Assembly: GCA_007026445.1 (NCBI GenBank)
Contig: VDMD01000002.1
Coordinates: forward strand, 1 to 64,000
DNA: 64,000 nucleotides
Reading direction: 5' to 3'
From: Schizophyllum amplum
Lineage: Eukaryota; Basidiomycota; Agaricomycetes; Agaricales; Schizophyllaceae
In this document: positions 1-11,331 of the stretch, piece by piece
Position numbering within the stretch: the stretch's first letter is position 1
Layout of the letters: each line of letters starts with the position of its first letter
Notes under the pieces: model-generated
The model's input: the letters and a program-made list of their open reading frames with translations, nothing else
Databases searched by the model: none
Told to the model about the DNA's origin: nothing
Program-made: the position numbers and the translations under genes

Positions 1-1725
1 TTCTCCTGCCACCTCCTCGAAAGATGCGCTCTTGTCGCCGCCGTATTCTTCCTGCTCGGCTCTGTAACGCTCGTCCTCCTCCCTATCACGCTCCGCATCT
101 TCCCGTTCTGTCTCCTCGGCATACAGAGCGAGTTGGGCGTCGGAGAGAAACCATATGAACCCGCAGAGCTCGCAGGTCGAAGCAGGAAACAGGAGCAATG
201 GAGATAGATCGAGTAGCGCGTCCCCTTGATATTGCAATAGGTCCTCCCACTGGCCGCCGTCTATGGCGACATGCTGATCGCAGAGACGTGCGTGGACTCG
301 CAGCTCGGCCACAGTCCGCGAGCCTTGGTCGTCGCCGATCGTATGTCGGAGTCGCTGCGCCATGAAGCGCCGAAGGGTTTGGTGGTCGACAGACCAGGCG
401 CAAGGTCCTAATGCCAGTCGTCGCAGGGCCGGGAGCATCAACGTTCCTTGCGACGAAGGGGACGACATGCGGTCGAAGACTCCCGACATGATGGGAAAGA
501 GCCGGTGTCCAGGCGTATGTGGTGCTACGGAAGAGCCACATACCTCAAGGGTGTCGAGGCGAGGCTGGTGCTGGAGTAGGATGACCATCTCATTCTCTGT
601 CAGGCCAACGTCGACCAGTCGGAGGTGTAGCAAGGGGGCGAGTGTGGAGGACCATACCATACGCGAGGCCCAAAAGTCTTCGTGATAAGACTCCTCGGTC
701 CCTCGCAGAGTCAAGTCCTCCAGAATTGGCATTTCCAGCCGCGAGAGGAATTGCCAAAGCGTTTCCCGCCCCCCGATGAGCTCGAGACGGCAGAGCGCGG
801 GCAGCGCGAGGGACGGCACCGAGGCCATCGCCTGAAGGGGGGAAGCCGCATCCCAGTCGACGTCTACATCCCACGCTAGATAGGCATAGCTGGTGTGCCG
901 TAAGCGCAAGAATTGAAGGCGACAGGCGTCCTGGAGCGCCAGAATGATGTCGATGACGTGAAACGTGTGTGCATCGATGCTGAGACGCCGCAGACATGGC
1001 GCAGCCGGTGCGATACGTTGAATGACACGACGGATGAGAGTGGGATGCGCCCAGGAGAGCCACTGGAGGTCGATAGACTGGCAAGCCTGCAGGGGCAACC
1101 CATCCATTAGAGCGAGCACCGCCGTTTCGTCTCCCATCGCGTAAAAAGAGTCGTACGCATCGCAGCGGCGAGCAGCCTTGAGTATAAGTGAGCGCGACGC
1201 GACGATGCTGTCTCATGGCCTTACCTGCGCGCCCCATACAAGAGAAAACGACGTCAACATGGAATTGCTGGCGAAAATGCCGGCAGGTGAAGGTAGGAAG
1301 GTGAGATCGAGTTCGAGGGTGGTCCACCGGTGTGCCTGCGCGACGAGAACGCTCATGACGGAGCAGGAGTTGTTGCTGGAGGGACGGTGATAGCTGCTAC
1401 GCGTGCGTAACGCGACATGAAGAGGCAGACCGCCTGACTTGGCAAGCACGGCCTCCATAGCGAGAGCGTCGCTAGGTTCAGGGTGCGACGATTCGTTGAG
1501 CGTGATGAGAATAGTCTGCCATACCGCTGGTGTGTCCCTCAGCACTCGGCTCCACTTTTTGCACACCCGAGAGTATGGAGCACTCCCGCCGCAGCAGATT
1601 TGCAGGTGGGGCTGGCGGAATGGGATTTCAGGGACAAGCCTCCAGCGGTCGCGCTCTGCAGCGTAATCTTCAGCGATAACTGTCGCGAGTAAGACACCAA
1701 GGACGTCCAAGTCAAGACGGTCCAT
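1..1725 (-). CDS. F-box/LRR-like protein, 3' end outside the window
   Basis: Minus-strand gene with exon 1 at 1225-1725 and exon 2 from 1176 to beyond base 1; the 48-nt intron is in phase 0. The N-terminal 70 residues resemble a worn F-box: the usual LPxE core is weak, but the VCKKW...TPAVW segment that follows an F-box is present. The rest is a string of short leucine-rich segments (for example LRRLSIDAH, LEDLTLRG, LRLVDVG, LDTLEVCG), as in fungal F-box/LRR proteins. The C-terminal part becomes acidic and Glu/Arg-rich and is still open at the window edge. Members of this family usually act as substrate adaptors of SCF ubiquitin ligases; that role is inferred. An ATG 54 nt further upstream (1779) is also in frame; 1725 was chosen because the F-box-like segment starts there. 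The target is unknown. Confidence 0.7.
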
Positions 1726-1964
1726 GATGAAGGTCAGCAAGGGAGCGGGGGTCGGAGAGCGGCAAACAACAGCCTTCAAAGTTCATTAGATGTGCACCCC
1801 ACGTGAGAAACACCACGTGAGGCCCACGCGGCTCGCTCGCGAAATTGCGAATGTGACGACATCGGCAGGTGACCGATCGTGAGGCGTCTTGGGCGCCTAC
1901 TACGCGTCGCCCGTCATCCCTGTTGCTCTAATTCCGCTCGGCGATCACTTGGAATCCAAGATTC
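1726..1964. other. spacer between F-box gene and KDZ gene
   Basis: About 240 bp between divergent genes. It contains two CACGTGA-type words near 1801 and 1815, but I see no gene and no convincing terminal repeat of the KDZ element here. Confidence 0.4.
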
Positions 1965-4900
1965 ATGTCTTCCCGTCGTCCCAGTCGAAACAATGTCATT
2001 CCCGTCACGCCGGGGCGCACTGTTAGAGTGGCGGGCATAGAGAGGACACCGAAGGGCAAGCAGAAATACGTTGAACATTCGTATTTTGTACCATCCACCC
2101 CCCCGAGGAGCCCGGCTAAGCGAGGGGGAGTGGGTAGTGCGAAGCATGGAGGGTCAGCTAGGAAGAAGCGGGTACGGTCGGCCAGCCCGCTGTCTACGCC
2201 GCGCAAACGGAGAAGGAGGATTCCGGTCAAGGTGCGTGACGCGCCACCGCGGAGGCCCAGAGCACTGACGGCGGCGACAGACATCCAACGATCACCTACT
2301 CGCTTGGCGGGATGGGAAGAGACTGCTTTACGAGGAACGACTCGTCAACCGGGAAGCTGCAGGACCCCCAACCAGTTGTGCGCATTGCAACAAGGAGCCC
2401 GGGACGTTCGTATGCGACACATGTATCACGCATCGTAGGCATTGTGGAAACTGCCTCGTCGATCGCCACGCAAGCTTGCCGTTCCACCACGTTCGGGAGG
2501 ACGTCGGTCTTTTCCTGAAGAGAGCCGACCTGGGCGAGCTTGGTCTGATGTTGTGGCTCGGTCACGACGGCAAGCCATGCCCGAAGACCCTGGAAGCGGC
2601 GCGAGCGAAGGACTGGGTAGATGAGAGCTCTCGGACGTACGGCTCGCATGCGGTGGCTCGAGGAGGATCGGTCCTGACCATGGTTGACGCTGAAGGCGTC
2701 TTTCGCCGTACCGTGCAATGGTGCTCGTGCTCCCCCGAGGACGCTACTTCAGCCAAGGAGGTGCAGCTACTTGATATCGGGCTTTATCCTGCGACGTCGG
2801 ACAACCCCCAGACCGCGTTCACTCTATCAGCTTTGGAGGACTATACGCTGTCGCAGTTCGAGAGCAGGACATCGGCGCAGAACTACATGCTGAAGCTGAG
2901 CAGGAAGACCGATCCGTTGTTCCCCCATGAGGTCAAGGTGAGCGTGTAGTACCCGCGAGCATCCCTGAGCTGACGCGCAACACTACAGGATGTATACCGC
3001 CCGTTCATGCGCGTCGCCCGGCAGTATCGGAACTTCGTCGAGCGTCGCAATGCGGGGGTGGCGCATGAGGCATGGAAAGCGAAAGGGTTCAGCGTACGAC
3101 GGGCGGGGGACCTTGCGTGGAGGTGTCCCGCGTGCCCGCAACCCGGTATCAACCTGCCAGCCGACGAGCAGCGAGACTCGGAGCATCCGTGAGCCCTGAC
3201 AGCCTGCCTTGGGGTTACGCGACGCAACTGATCGTGAGGTCCATAGGGAGCTATACATGCCGATGTACACACACGACGGCTGCTTCAAACTGAACAATCA
3301 GCGCATGAGGAACCCTGGGGCGGACGTGCGTCTCAGCGACGGGGAGTGTATGCACGTGGGGAGCAAGGCGTACGCCCACCATCTACGCGTCACGAAGGAG
3401 CCGAAAAGCGTCAGTTGTACAAAGAGATGCCTTTCCGGCAGAAAGCTGACATGATACCGCCAGCGCCGGTCTTGCCAGAACCATCGAGCGGTTACTAGCG
3501 GCAGGTCGGGTGACCGAAACCTCGCAGCGACGGGGATGGGCGCGTACGCGTGCGCCCGGCATGGGATGTTTGTGGCGAACACCGCGGTTGACTACCAGAA
3601 GGGGGAGGCGTGAGATACCCGCCATTATGTGGACGATTGAAGCAACTGACGCCATCTTCAGGCAGCGAAACACTGATTACGCTACGTCCTGTCTCATAGA
3701 GGGACTGTCGCCGCGGACAACAAAAGTCCTCATCGCATACGACATCATGTGCGAGTACATCGTCAACCTGGCCGCGCGGCTGAAAGAGGGCCAGTATCTG
3801 ACGAACCGCAAAGTGGTGATCGAGGCCGCCGTTGGGAAATTCCATATCGGAGCGCATGTGCGGAACTGCTTTGCCATGTTTTCCCCCAACTTTATCCACG
3901 GAGCGGCGCAACTAGACGGAGAGGTGCTGGAGACGCTGTGGGCAGCACTGGAGAAAGTTGCGGCGAACACTAGGAGTATGTCGGCGGCGCACAGGCAGGA
4001 GGTTCTGGACATGTTGATGAACGACATCAACTGGAAGAAATTGGTGAAATGCGGTACGTCAGACCGACATGCGTGGGCGTGCATACTAACAAGAGGGCAC
4101 CAGCGGAGTCCCTGCTTCAGAAGTGGGAGAAGGCGGTGGTCGAGCTGGCAACTGCGCGAGAGGCGTACGATAGTCTGAAGGCCACGCTGGCGGAGGAGGA
4201 TACTAGGAAATGGATCGAGGAGGAGCGGGAGGCGTTGGTCGAGGGCAGGGAAGGCAAGCGGGTGTATGACATTCGCCAGGAGGATGGTGAGTGATTATAT
4301 CACGGGGTGTGCCCGCCGTTGACAGTCTTAAAGCTCCGGGGGTGGCAGAGAAAGCGTTGGAGGCTGCGCAAAAGTCAGGCGGCGACGGTGACGAGGCAGG
4401 ATTGAAGGGCGTGACGTTGCTGCGAGAGGCGCTGCGAATAGAAGCGGTGCAGTAAGTAGCTGCGACCAGAGACCATATGCCTGACTAACAGATCCGATAG
4501 GGATGCTCTACTGCCGCTCGCAAAGCAGACGTTGCGAACACCAAGTCAGGAGCAAGACCTGCTTCTTCGACGTCAGAAACTGCGGAAGCGCATAACGAAG
4601 TACAACAGCGATATGGGGGCGTTGATGGGACTCGATGCGGACGACGAAGAGGGCAGTCCTGCTCCGGCGAATGCGCGCAGGGAGCACACGGCCGATGCGG
4701 ACCTTGAGGCGTGGTTGGATATAGAGGAAGATACCGGGGGGCTGGCGGCAGGCCGCAATGACAGTGACGATGAAGGGGACGACGATGCGGACGCGGTGGA
4801 CTATGGGCAGCCGGAAGAGGACGCACTACTGCTGCCATCCACCACGGGATGGCAGGAGGGCGAGCTGGCAGAGCAGGAGACGGCCTTGCGACATGGTTTG

Positions 4901-5608
4901 AAGGTTGACTCTCTACGTGGCGTGCGGCTTTCGATAGCGACCAGGAGCCGGCACTACCGCCAAGACGTCCGACAAGCGAAAGGAAGCCAGAGAACTACTA
5001 CACGCGCGTTTGCCGCAGTGCGCAAGGCCGGCGTCAAACTCGCCCGTCATGTACGTGCGTACCACCGCGCGCGGGACGCACTTAAGGCCCTGGGGCAGGA
5101 CGAGAAGACCATGCCGATGATCAAGAAGGCCGACCTACGTATGGAGGCGGATTGGACGGAGGAGAATCGCGTCGGACAGCGTTCGCACCAGCTGCCATGG
5201 TTCTGGAGAGTGGGCGACGGCGCGGCAGGTGACGACGCCGCGGACGACGCGGGAGTACATGACTGTGAGTAATCGGTGGCGGAATGAACTTTGCTGACCC
5301 ATTGAGCAGTGTACCGAGTCAGCTTCCTGCGATCGAGATGTCGGCTGCAGCGCTGGGAGGAAGAGGAGCGTCTGTTACGACACGAGATGCTTTGGACCAG
5401 ATTGTTCTTTGAGCGTGAGCAGCGTCTCTGGGCGGAAAGAGCTGCTGATGCAGCGACCCGAGAAGGAGGGTCTGGATGGGCAGGATATGCAAATGGACGG
5501 TCGCAGATGTGGGGAGCGCTGGCGGAAGACTGTGTCTCACGGTGCGAGACCGCTGTGGGTGGTCTCCCGGGATGGGTGACACAGGCTGACCCCCCCATCG
5601 CCAATTGA
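1965..5608 (+). CDS. KDZ-family (Kyakuja-Dileera-Zisupton) transposase, apparently intact
   Basis: Ten exons can be joined without a stop or frameshift: 1965-2231, 2281-2937, 2989-3188, 3247-3409, 3479-3609, 3662-4053, 4104-4286, 4334-4451, 4501-5264 and 5310-5608 (1057 residues). Residues 1-95 are basic and Ser/Pro-rich. A cysteine cluster of the CxC2 KDZ-associated type follows (CAHC...CDTC...CGNC, about 120-150), then the usual helical domain and CPACPQPG near the end of exon 3. The RNase H-like core shows THDGCFK (D385), NHRAV...GAYACARHGMF, YDIMCEY (D500) and DGEVLETLW (E560), matching the conserved acidic residues of the family. After about 600 the protein is acidic and coiled-coil rich, as in other KDZ transposases. 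Predicted role: cut-and-paste transposition of its own element. Terminal repeats were not identified, so the element ends are unknown. The join of exons 7 and 8 relies on a TTAAAG acceptor and is the least certain. Confidence 0.88.
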
Positions 5609-5872
5609 GTGGTCGTCAGTGACCAATAGAGCTGCTAGGACGCGTAGTCGCATGCAGGATTACGGTTTGGGTAGGTCTATTTGGGCCCGCTATGAATAAT
5701 ACCCTGCGGAATAGACCGTATGATGTGCGGTCGCCGGTCGTACTAATCACGGCCGGCGCGTCCAGCTGAAGTGACACCCATCCCAGGCCGGGTCATGTGG
5801 GACCGCCAATGGCGCTACTAGGGTCCGGCCATTCCGCCTGAGGGGGCGTCCGGTGAGGCCAGGTCAAGTGGG
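5609..5872. other. spacer after KDZ gene
   Basis: GC-rich spacer with several CCGGC/GTCCGG words (5745-5870). No gene, RNA or clear terminal repeat seen. Confidence 0.3.
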
Positions 5873-6862
5873 TCAGCCTGTGCGTCCAAATGACACGGAT
5901 CCGCCGACCCCATGGTTCACGTCCGGCTGGCCCAAGTTAGCTGGCGCACGCCGCCTCCGCGTCAGCTGTGTTACCCATGGACTCGGCTCCGCCTTGACCA
6001 TGTCAGTTGCATCCGCCGGAGACATATCAGCCGGACCATATGATGTGGTAGGCCGGACGGATCCGGCGAACGTCCGGCAAGTCCACATGAAGAGCACTTT
6101 GAGCGTCCGGGCGCACCATATGACTTGGCCAGATGGGAAATCACGGTCTGAACTGGGCGCGACGGCGGAGGCAGTCGCGGAGGCGGAAGCGGGCGTGGCG
6201 GTAGTTTCCACGGGCCTCGACGTAGTCGGCACGGAGGCGGAGATGAGTGGCGCGCTTAATGTGGTAGGGGCCGTGGACGTGAACGGAGAGGCTGACGACG
6301 GCCTGATGGGTGCGGAGATAGTAGAATTCTGCTCGGCGGAGGCGTCGGATGTACTCCCGGGATAGTTGGCTGTGGATCTCGTAGAGGGCTGCGGGGGTAA
6401 TAGGGTGGGCGCAGTAGGTGCAATCGGCCATTCGGCGGGTTCGGGTTCTTCTTCGTCTGGAGTGTGCGGGCGGTCCTCGCGTGTCTGCGCAAAGGATTCG
6501 GATGCGGGTGTCTGGGCGCGGGATGGGGCAAGCGATACGGGGCGGCTGCTGAGGGTTCGTCCAATACGCTGGGTGATGACGGGTGCGGGGATAGTGGGGC
6601 TGAAGGTGACTGGGTGTCCTCCTTCGAAAGAGACGGTGACGGTGGACTGGATGGAGCGGGCGAGGCGGTGGGGGCAGTCGGTGTAGGGGTCGCACCAGTG
6701 GATGAACGATTGCTCGTCGGAGAAGTATGCGGTATCGCCGTCAGGGTCCTGGCCGTGTAGGCGACCTAGGCAGCGGGCGGACGGAGGTTCTTCAGGTGAA
6801 GGGGTACCAGATGGGGCACGGAAGGCCGTTGTGGGCGAAGCGTGGCCTGCAGGGGCGACCAA
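5873..6862 (-). CDS. hypothetical protein, reading frame uncertain
   Basis: Two overlapping long minus-strand frames cover this stretch. One (6862 to 5873, 329 codons) starts with a plausible segment (FSDEQSFIHWCDPY, VTVSFEGGHPVTFSP) and then becomes Pro/Ser/Thr-rich, which looks like out-of-frame reading. The other (6695 to 6141) looks more protein-like in its second half, with CTYCAHPI, SREYIRRLRRAEFYYLR and an Arg-rich helical tail. The simplest reading is a gene that starts at 6862 and changes frame through a short intron between about 6560 and 6430, but I could not place the splice sites. I do not recognise the family. High GC makes spurious open frames likely, so this is only a candidate gene. 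Confidence 0.35.
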   Translation of the reverse strand: MVAPAGHASPTTAFRAPSGTPSPEEPPSARCLGRLHGQDPDGDTAYFSDEQSFIHWCDPYTDCPHRLARSIQSTVTVSFEGGHPVTFSPTIPAPVITQRIGRTLSSRPVSLAPSRAQTPASESFAQTREDRPHTPDEEEPEPAEWPIAPTAPTLLPPQPSTRSTANYPGSTSDASAEQNSTISAPIRPSSASPFTSTAPTTLSAPLISASVPTTSRPVETTATPASASATASAVAPSSDRDFPSGQVIWCARTLKVLFMWTCRTFAGSVRPTTSYGPADMSPADATDMVKAEPSPWVTQLTRRRRAPANLGQPDVNHGVGGSVSFGRTG

Positions 6863-6899
6863 GGGGTGGGCGCCGGTGCAGTGAGAGATCTCGACCTAT

Positions 6900-7402
6900 T
6901 GAGCTGACGAGACTCGGAGCGACCACACAACAACAACAAACAACCAGAGAGAAACACCACACGTGATCGGCACGTGCAGGGCAACGGAGGGAGAGATGGG
7001 CGATCCCGACGGTGTCGACGGCGTAGAGCACAAATCGACGAGGGGCGAGCGTTGTGCAGGCTAGTCCCAAATGACCAAGTTAGAATTGCCCTCTAGTAGA
7101 AGGTATAGTAAGGCGCACCTAGTCCCAAATGACCAAGAGGTCGAGATGGGGAACTAGGTGCTGGTACAGGGCTTATAGGTAAGAGGGAGGAGAAGCGAGT
7201 TCTAAGGCGTCAGGATGGCGCAATATGATGTGATATAGTACAGAGGCAGAGGCGGACGAAAGGGGAAAGCCAAAGTGGGGAGCATGTGATAAGGGTCGGG
7301 TCCCGAGATAGCCGGTGGGTCTAGATGCGTAAACAGTCCAAAATAGGGGGAAAAGGAAAATGAAAAGGGACAAACAAGGGAAAATAAGGGTATACTAGCG
7401 CG
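6900..7402. other. non-coding spacer with a short direct repeat
   Basis: No gene seen. The 19-mer CTAGTCCCAAATGACCAAG occurs twice, at 7061-7079 and 7119-7137. The second copy sits in a weak inverted repeat (GCACCTAGT at 7116, ACTAGGTGC near 7153). Purpose unknown. Confidence 0.45.
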
Positions 7403-8261
7403 TCATGACAGCATGCCCTCCAAACGGCGGTCGTTGGGCCCCTGCGAGGTACTGGATGATCCGGAAACGCGCGTCCCGCGACCTTTGAGACCCAGCGCTC
7501 GGTAAACGCAGTCCTTTGCGTCCATCTGCACCTTGACGCTGCCGTCGTAGATGATATCGAACGGGAAAGGTTCCGCAGGCGGCTCCTCAAGCGTGACCAT
7601 AGCCTCTCCGTAAGGGTCAAGGTCGGGGATGATGCCCCAGTCCTCGAGCTCGAATCGCTGCAGAGCGAACAGGAGGGCGAGGAAGCGGGGCAGATCCGTG
7701 ACGATGTTGAGCCCTGTTGTCTGGATGGCGCCTTCGTGGTTGTACCACCAAACGTGAACGACGGCATCTGAGGAGAACGTTAGTCCAGTGGGATCATTGA
7801 CGACGGCTAGGCGTACCCTGTACGAGCATCGCTATTGCATGCGAGACAGCCTGGGTGCGAGAGAGCATCTCTGCACCGTATACGGCGCACTGTTCCGCAG
7901 GAGGGGGGCGTTCGTCATCATGTTCAGGCGCCGGCACCGGCGCGGGGACATTTTCAAGCTCAACTTCAGGCTCTTGACTGACAGCGGGCGATTGGCTGGG
8001 TCCACGGCTGCTCTGACCCTCTTGGGAGGGCTTCGCGCTCCGCAAAACCCTTGTAGCCATCGGCTCTGACGAAAATTCAGCCAAGAAGTTCAAACGATAG
8101 TGAATTGACCACATACCTTGCGCCTTGGCAGCGGCTGTTCTTTGGCGCTTTGGCAGCCGAGCAGGCGTAGCATCTTTGCCTTTCTCCCGGTTGAGCAATC
8201 GGAAGGATCTCGAACGAGGCTGACAATCTCTTCGTAAGCAATCTGCTGCCTCGATTTTCAC
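7403..8261 (-). pseudogene. FunK1-type fungal kinase, orphan N-terminal fragment
   Basis: Minus-strand pieces in two frames resemble the N-terminal half of FunK1 kinases. They read YGAEMLSRTQAVSHAIAML (about 7870-7815), then VHVWWYNHEGAIQTTGL, LPRFLALLFALQRFELEDWG and FDIIYDGSVKVQMD (about 7755-7500), ending at a stop at 7403. These match the family pattern of a Trp-rich strand, the FL-LL-A-QRF helix and the start of the kinase N-lobe. The 5' part also contains the word string VLRSAKPSQEG and a Pro/Glu-rich linker. No glycine loop, catalytic loop or C-lobe follows, so it cannot be a working kinase. The first 60 bases (8261-8200) look like deuterolysin-derived DNA, which suggests that the fragment was fused to a duplicated block. 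Introns were not resolved. Confidence 0.6.
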
Positions 8262-8409
8262 GGCGGCACATGTCTGGCGTCTCTTCGTGCTTCACTAGCC
8301 CAATGCGCAGTGTTGAGAGGTCACGGAAGCTGAAACATACATAGTATTCATTCCATGACCTCAACATTCAGTGCCTATTGCGTACTGTCGTGTATAGAAA
8401 TAGTACTAC

Positions 8410-9100
8410 TCAATCATCATCCTTAGGGATCAGATCGAAGATGTATCCAAGCTGGGGAAGGGCTTTGTGCGTGCAAATATCCCTAACAAGCGCCAAGTGC
8501 TCTTTCCAAACCTTGCGCGGCTCGTCAACCTCCTCTGTGCCCACTACCCCGAAGACAGCGGCGTCGCTGATCGCAATTTTGCGCTGGCTCTCGCGTTGAT
8601 CAATCTCTCGGACGAGAAGGTTTACAAGTGGGAACTCCAGTGTCCAGGAGGGCGCCGTGACCGTTGGCATAAACTTGCTCAAGAAATTGCGCTTGACGTT
8701 GTCCGCAGTATTAGGGTCTTGCACAGTCCACTCCGCCACCTCTTCGGGGACAGTCCGCCGCTTGCCGTCGTTGTAGCAGCACATGATCCAGACGAAGACC
8801 CAGATCATGGCCTCCAGGTCGTGGCGGTAGAGATGACGGACCTCTCCGCGCATCGCTTCGGGAGAGAGGAGATCTATGGCCATGAAGGGAATCGTGGCCA
8901 TGAAGGGGATCGTGCCGGTGCCGAAGCTACGGTGTGTAGTGTCGGTGCCGAGGTCCCAGTCGTTGAGGACCGCGAAGACACGTGTACCGGGCTGACAGCG
9001 GTACATGGGGTTCGTGGACTGGGTGCCATCAGGGCCTGCTCGATGGATATCGACGGGCCAGTTGCGATCGTGCACTGCACATAGTATTAGTCGAAGAGTC
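8410..9100 (-). pseudogene. FunK1 kinase C-lobe fragment, copy 1
   Basis: Minus-strand open frame with the second half of a FunK1 kinase: NPMYRCQPGTRVFAVLNDWDLG (the DWD stands where DFG sits in other kinases), GTGTIPFMA...IDLLSPEAMRGEVRHLYRHDLEAMIWVFVWIMCCYNDGKRR, and a tail ending LPQLGYIFDLIPKDDD. The catalytic-loop HRD and the whole N-lobe are missing, so it is a truncated, presumably inactive copy. GTIPFMA is partly duplicated (18 bp), a feature shared with copy 3 at 15.9 kb. It is head-to-head with copy 2. Some upstream sequence (to about 9390) is shared with the region before copy 5, so the copies carry more of an ancestral gene than the coding part. Transcription cannot be judged. Confidence 0.7.
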
Positions 9101-9738
9101 GCGCGCATTAAGGGAAGTCGAGTACCATACCATCTGTGCATTGAAACCAAGCAGAAATCCTCCATAATCGATTGAGAGGCTTCGGATGATCCGAGGGGAC
9201 TGTACAGGGCTCATTCGGATAGACGACTCCCTCCTTCCCGATGTCAGTCTCATCCCCGACACCGGTCTCCTGCTCGGGGTGTTCGCGACAAGCGATTGAG
9301 AGCGCGTCGCGCATGCCTGAGTCGGTGGTAAGACGCGGTATTCTCACACACGGTGTACGACTCACGCTCCATGACCCTATTATCGTCCCTGACACGTTCG
9401 ACTGACGGATGGTCCCTCTGTTCGATGTTCGCGTGCGACCCGCCCATGAATACGTTACGAAGAGACTGGCCCTGAGGATGGGCCCGAGACGAAGAAATCA
9501 CCGTCGAAGTGGCACTGTCAAAGCTTGTCGTTTCCAGACGGGGAATAATTTCGACGCTATACGGCGGGGCTTCAAGGTCGACGAGGCTCCAAGTTGTCAC
9601 AGGTGGTCGAACTACGGTGCCGTGAGACCCGCGGCCGGGAAGTGCCGTGTGGCAACCGCGGCCGGGAAATGCCGAATTGCGTCATGTGACGTGCGCGTGC
9701 ACAACACGCATTTTGCAAACGGCTCCCGCGCTGCTCTC

Positions 9739-10368
9739 ATGCATCGTCGCCAGGATGAACGCGTCAGCGCGGTCCTCAACGACTGGGATCTCGCAATCGG
9801 AATCGACGCCGTGGCGCTGCAGATACACCGTGGATCCGGAACAACCCCCTTCATGGCCATGGATCTCCTCACCCCTAGAGCGATGCGCGGAGCAGTCTCG
9901 ATGCGCGGAGCAGTCCGTCATCTCTACCACCATGACCTGGAGGCCATAATTTGGGTCTTCGTCTGGATCATGTGTTGCTACAACGAGGGCAAACGGCGGC
10001 GGGTCACCCCTCAGGAGGTGGTGGAGTGGACTGTGCAAGGCCCTAATGCTGGCAAGCACAGGTTTTCAGCCAGCTTCAACCAATCATTCGCTGCGCCGTC
10101 GTGGGCGGTGGAATTTCCACTCGCTATTCTGCTCGTGGACCACATACAGGACAAGCAGCGCGCGCGGGAAAAGGCGGTCACCCTTGCCAGAACTTTTGGA
10201 AGAATACAGCCGGAGGAGACGGATGAGCCGGAAAAGGTCTGGAATAAGCACTGGGCGATTGTCAAGGACATTTGCGGGCACAAATCTCTTCCCCAGCTTC
10301 ACTACATTGTCGAGCTGATCCCTCAGGATGCTATTTACAGACGTTTCACATATTCTTGCTTTGAGTGA
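9739..10368 (+). pseudogene. FunK1 kinase C-lobe fragment, copy 2, stop codon replaced by a MITE
   Basis: Plus-strand frame with AVLNDWDLAIG, GTTPFMAMDLLTPRAMRGAVSMRGAVRHLYHHDLEAIIWVFVWIMCCYNEG and the tail LPQLHYIVELIPQDAI. As in the other copies, no N-lobe or HRD motif is present. The block AMRGAVSMRGAV is a two-unit version of the repeat that is expanded in copy 4. The paralogue in the second duplicated block (copy 4) ends ATT TAA; here a TA-flanked MITE entered at the TA of that stop codon. Translation would therefore run ten residues into the element (YRRFTYSCFE) before a TGA at 10366-10368. Truncated kinase; no activity expected. Confidence 0.7.
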
Positions 10369-11280
10369 AAAGTGATCGCATCCGTAAATAAAAAATCAGA
10401 AAAATCCCCAAAATTGCTGTCGACGCGTTCTTGCGTCGTCGGACGCGTCCAGTCGCGCAGAAAGGTGCTGTCCATGACGCGCAAAGCTGCAGATGGCGAG
10501 GGCAGAAAACCCGGATCGAAATGACCGCGTTTGGAGTGAAGGACGTCCGGCGGGTCAGCTGGGGTGCCCTTGGGGTGCCCGATCATTGTCGAATCCTCTC
10601 AATGTTCATCCGCGCTTCACAAGCCTACCTGGCGCGGCCGAAGATGTCGCTGCACTCTGGAAACACCTCGGAATGTGGCTCTGACGGGATACAAGCTGGG
10701 TTTTTCCGAGAGCGAGCGCCGAGCGCGCGCCATAAGTAACGGTGCGTGGCGCTACCATTCACAGTTCCTGCCGCTAACTCAGCCACCTAGCTTTGTCTCG
10801 GGCCCCTCTTCACGAGCCTGCGTGCCCGCACGAACGTCTGAGGAGCTGCTGTGACTGCCACGCCTGCGCGCAGGGGCGCCTCCGAGCCTGCATCTCCAAC
10901 GACATGAGCACTCCCACTCCATCCTCTCCCTACTCCCGTGCCGAAGCGCCTTCTCTGGGCTTAATGGCGCTGCTTTGACTCTCCTTTCCCGTCACTGTCC
11001 CCGCCATCGCTCATGTGCGCGCGGCCGACTGGCCGGGAGCGCCAGGGGAGCGCTATGCATCCGTTTCTGACTCGTATCCGTGTCATTCTACTTCGTTCTT
11101 GCTCCTGTACATAGCTCTAGACCACCTACTCATGAATGAGACTTTCTTCAGCTCATATACCGTGTCGAAAGTGCGCTACGGACGCCAGCACACGTCGATA
11201 GCAATTTCGGGGATTTTTCTGATTTTTTATTTACAGATGCGATCACTTTTCACCCAAAGCAAGAATATGTGAAACGTCTG
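10338..11280. mobile_element. 943-bp MITE with about 100-bp terminal inverted repeats and TA target duplication
   Basis: The two ends are inverted copies beginning CAGACGTTTCACATATTC. They match over roughly 100 bp with about five mismatches: left end 10338 onward, right end back from 11280. The element is flanked by TA on both sides (10336-10337 and 11281-11282). The paralogous site near 17855 reads straight through with a single TA, which is a genuine empty site. TA duplication and CAG-starting termini are usual for Tc1/mariner/pogo-type elements. No transposase frame is present inside, so it is non-autonomous. The interior is GC-rich and unrelated to its ends. Confidence 0.88.
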
Positions 11281-11331
11281 TAAGCAAAACCGTTTTCATG
11301 CACGCCAGTAGTATGCAATGTCGGAAACGCA

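Noticed and set aside
1790..5900. Terminal inverted repeats of the KDZ element
   Set aside because: No convincing inverted match between 1726-1964 and 5609-5900 by eye, so no element ends are claimed.
8467..9084. Plus-strand 205-codon frame
   Set aside because: Antisense shadow of FunK1 copy 1. The same shadow appears over copy 3 at 15998-16630.
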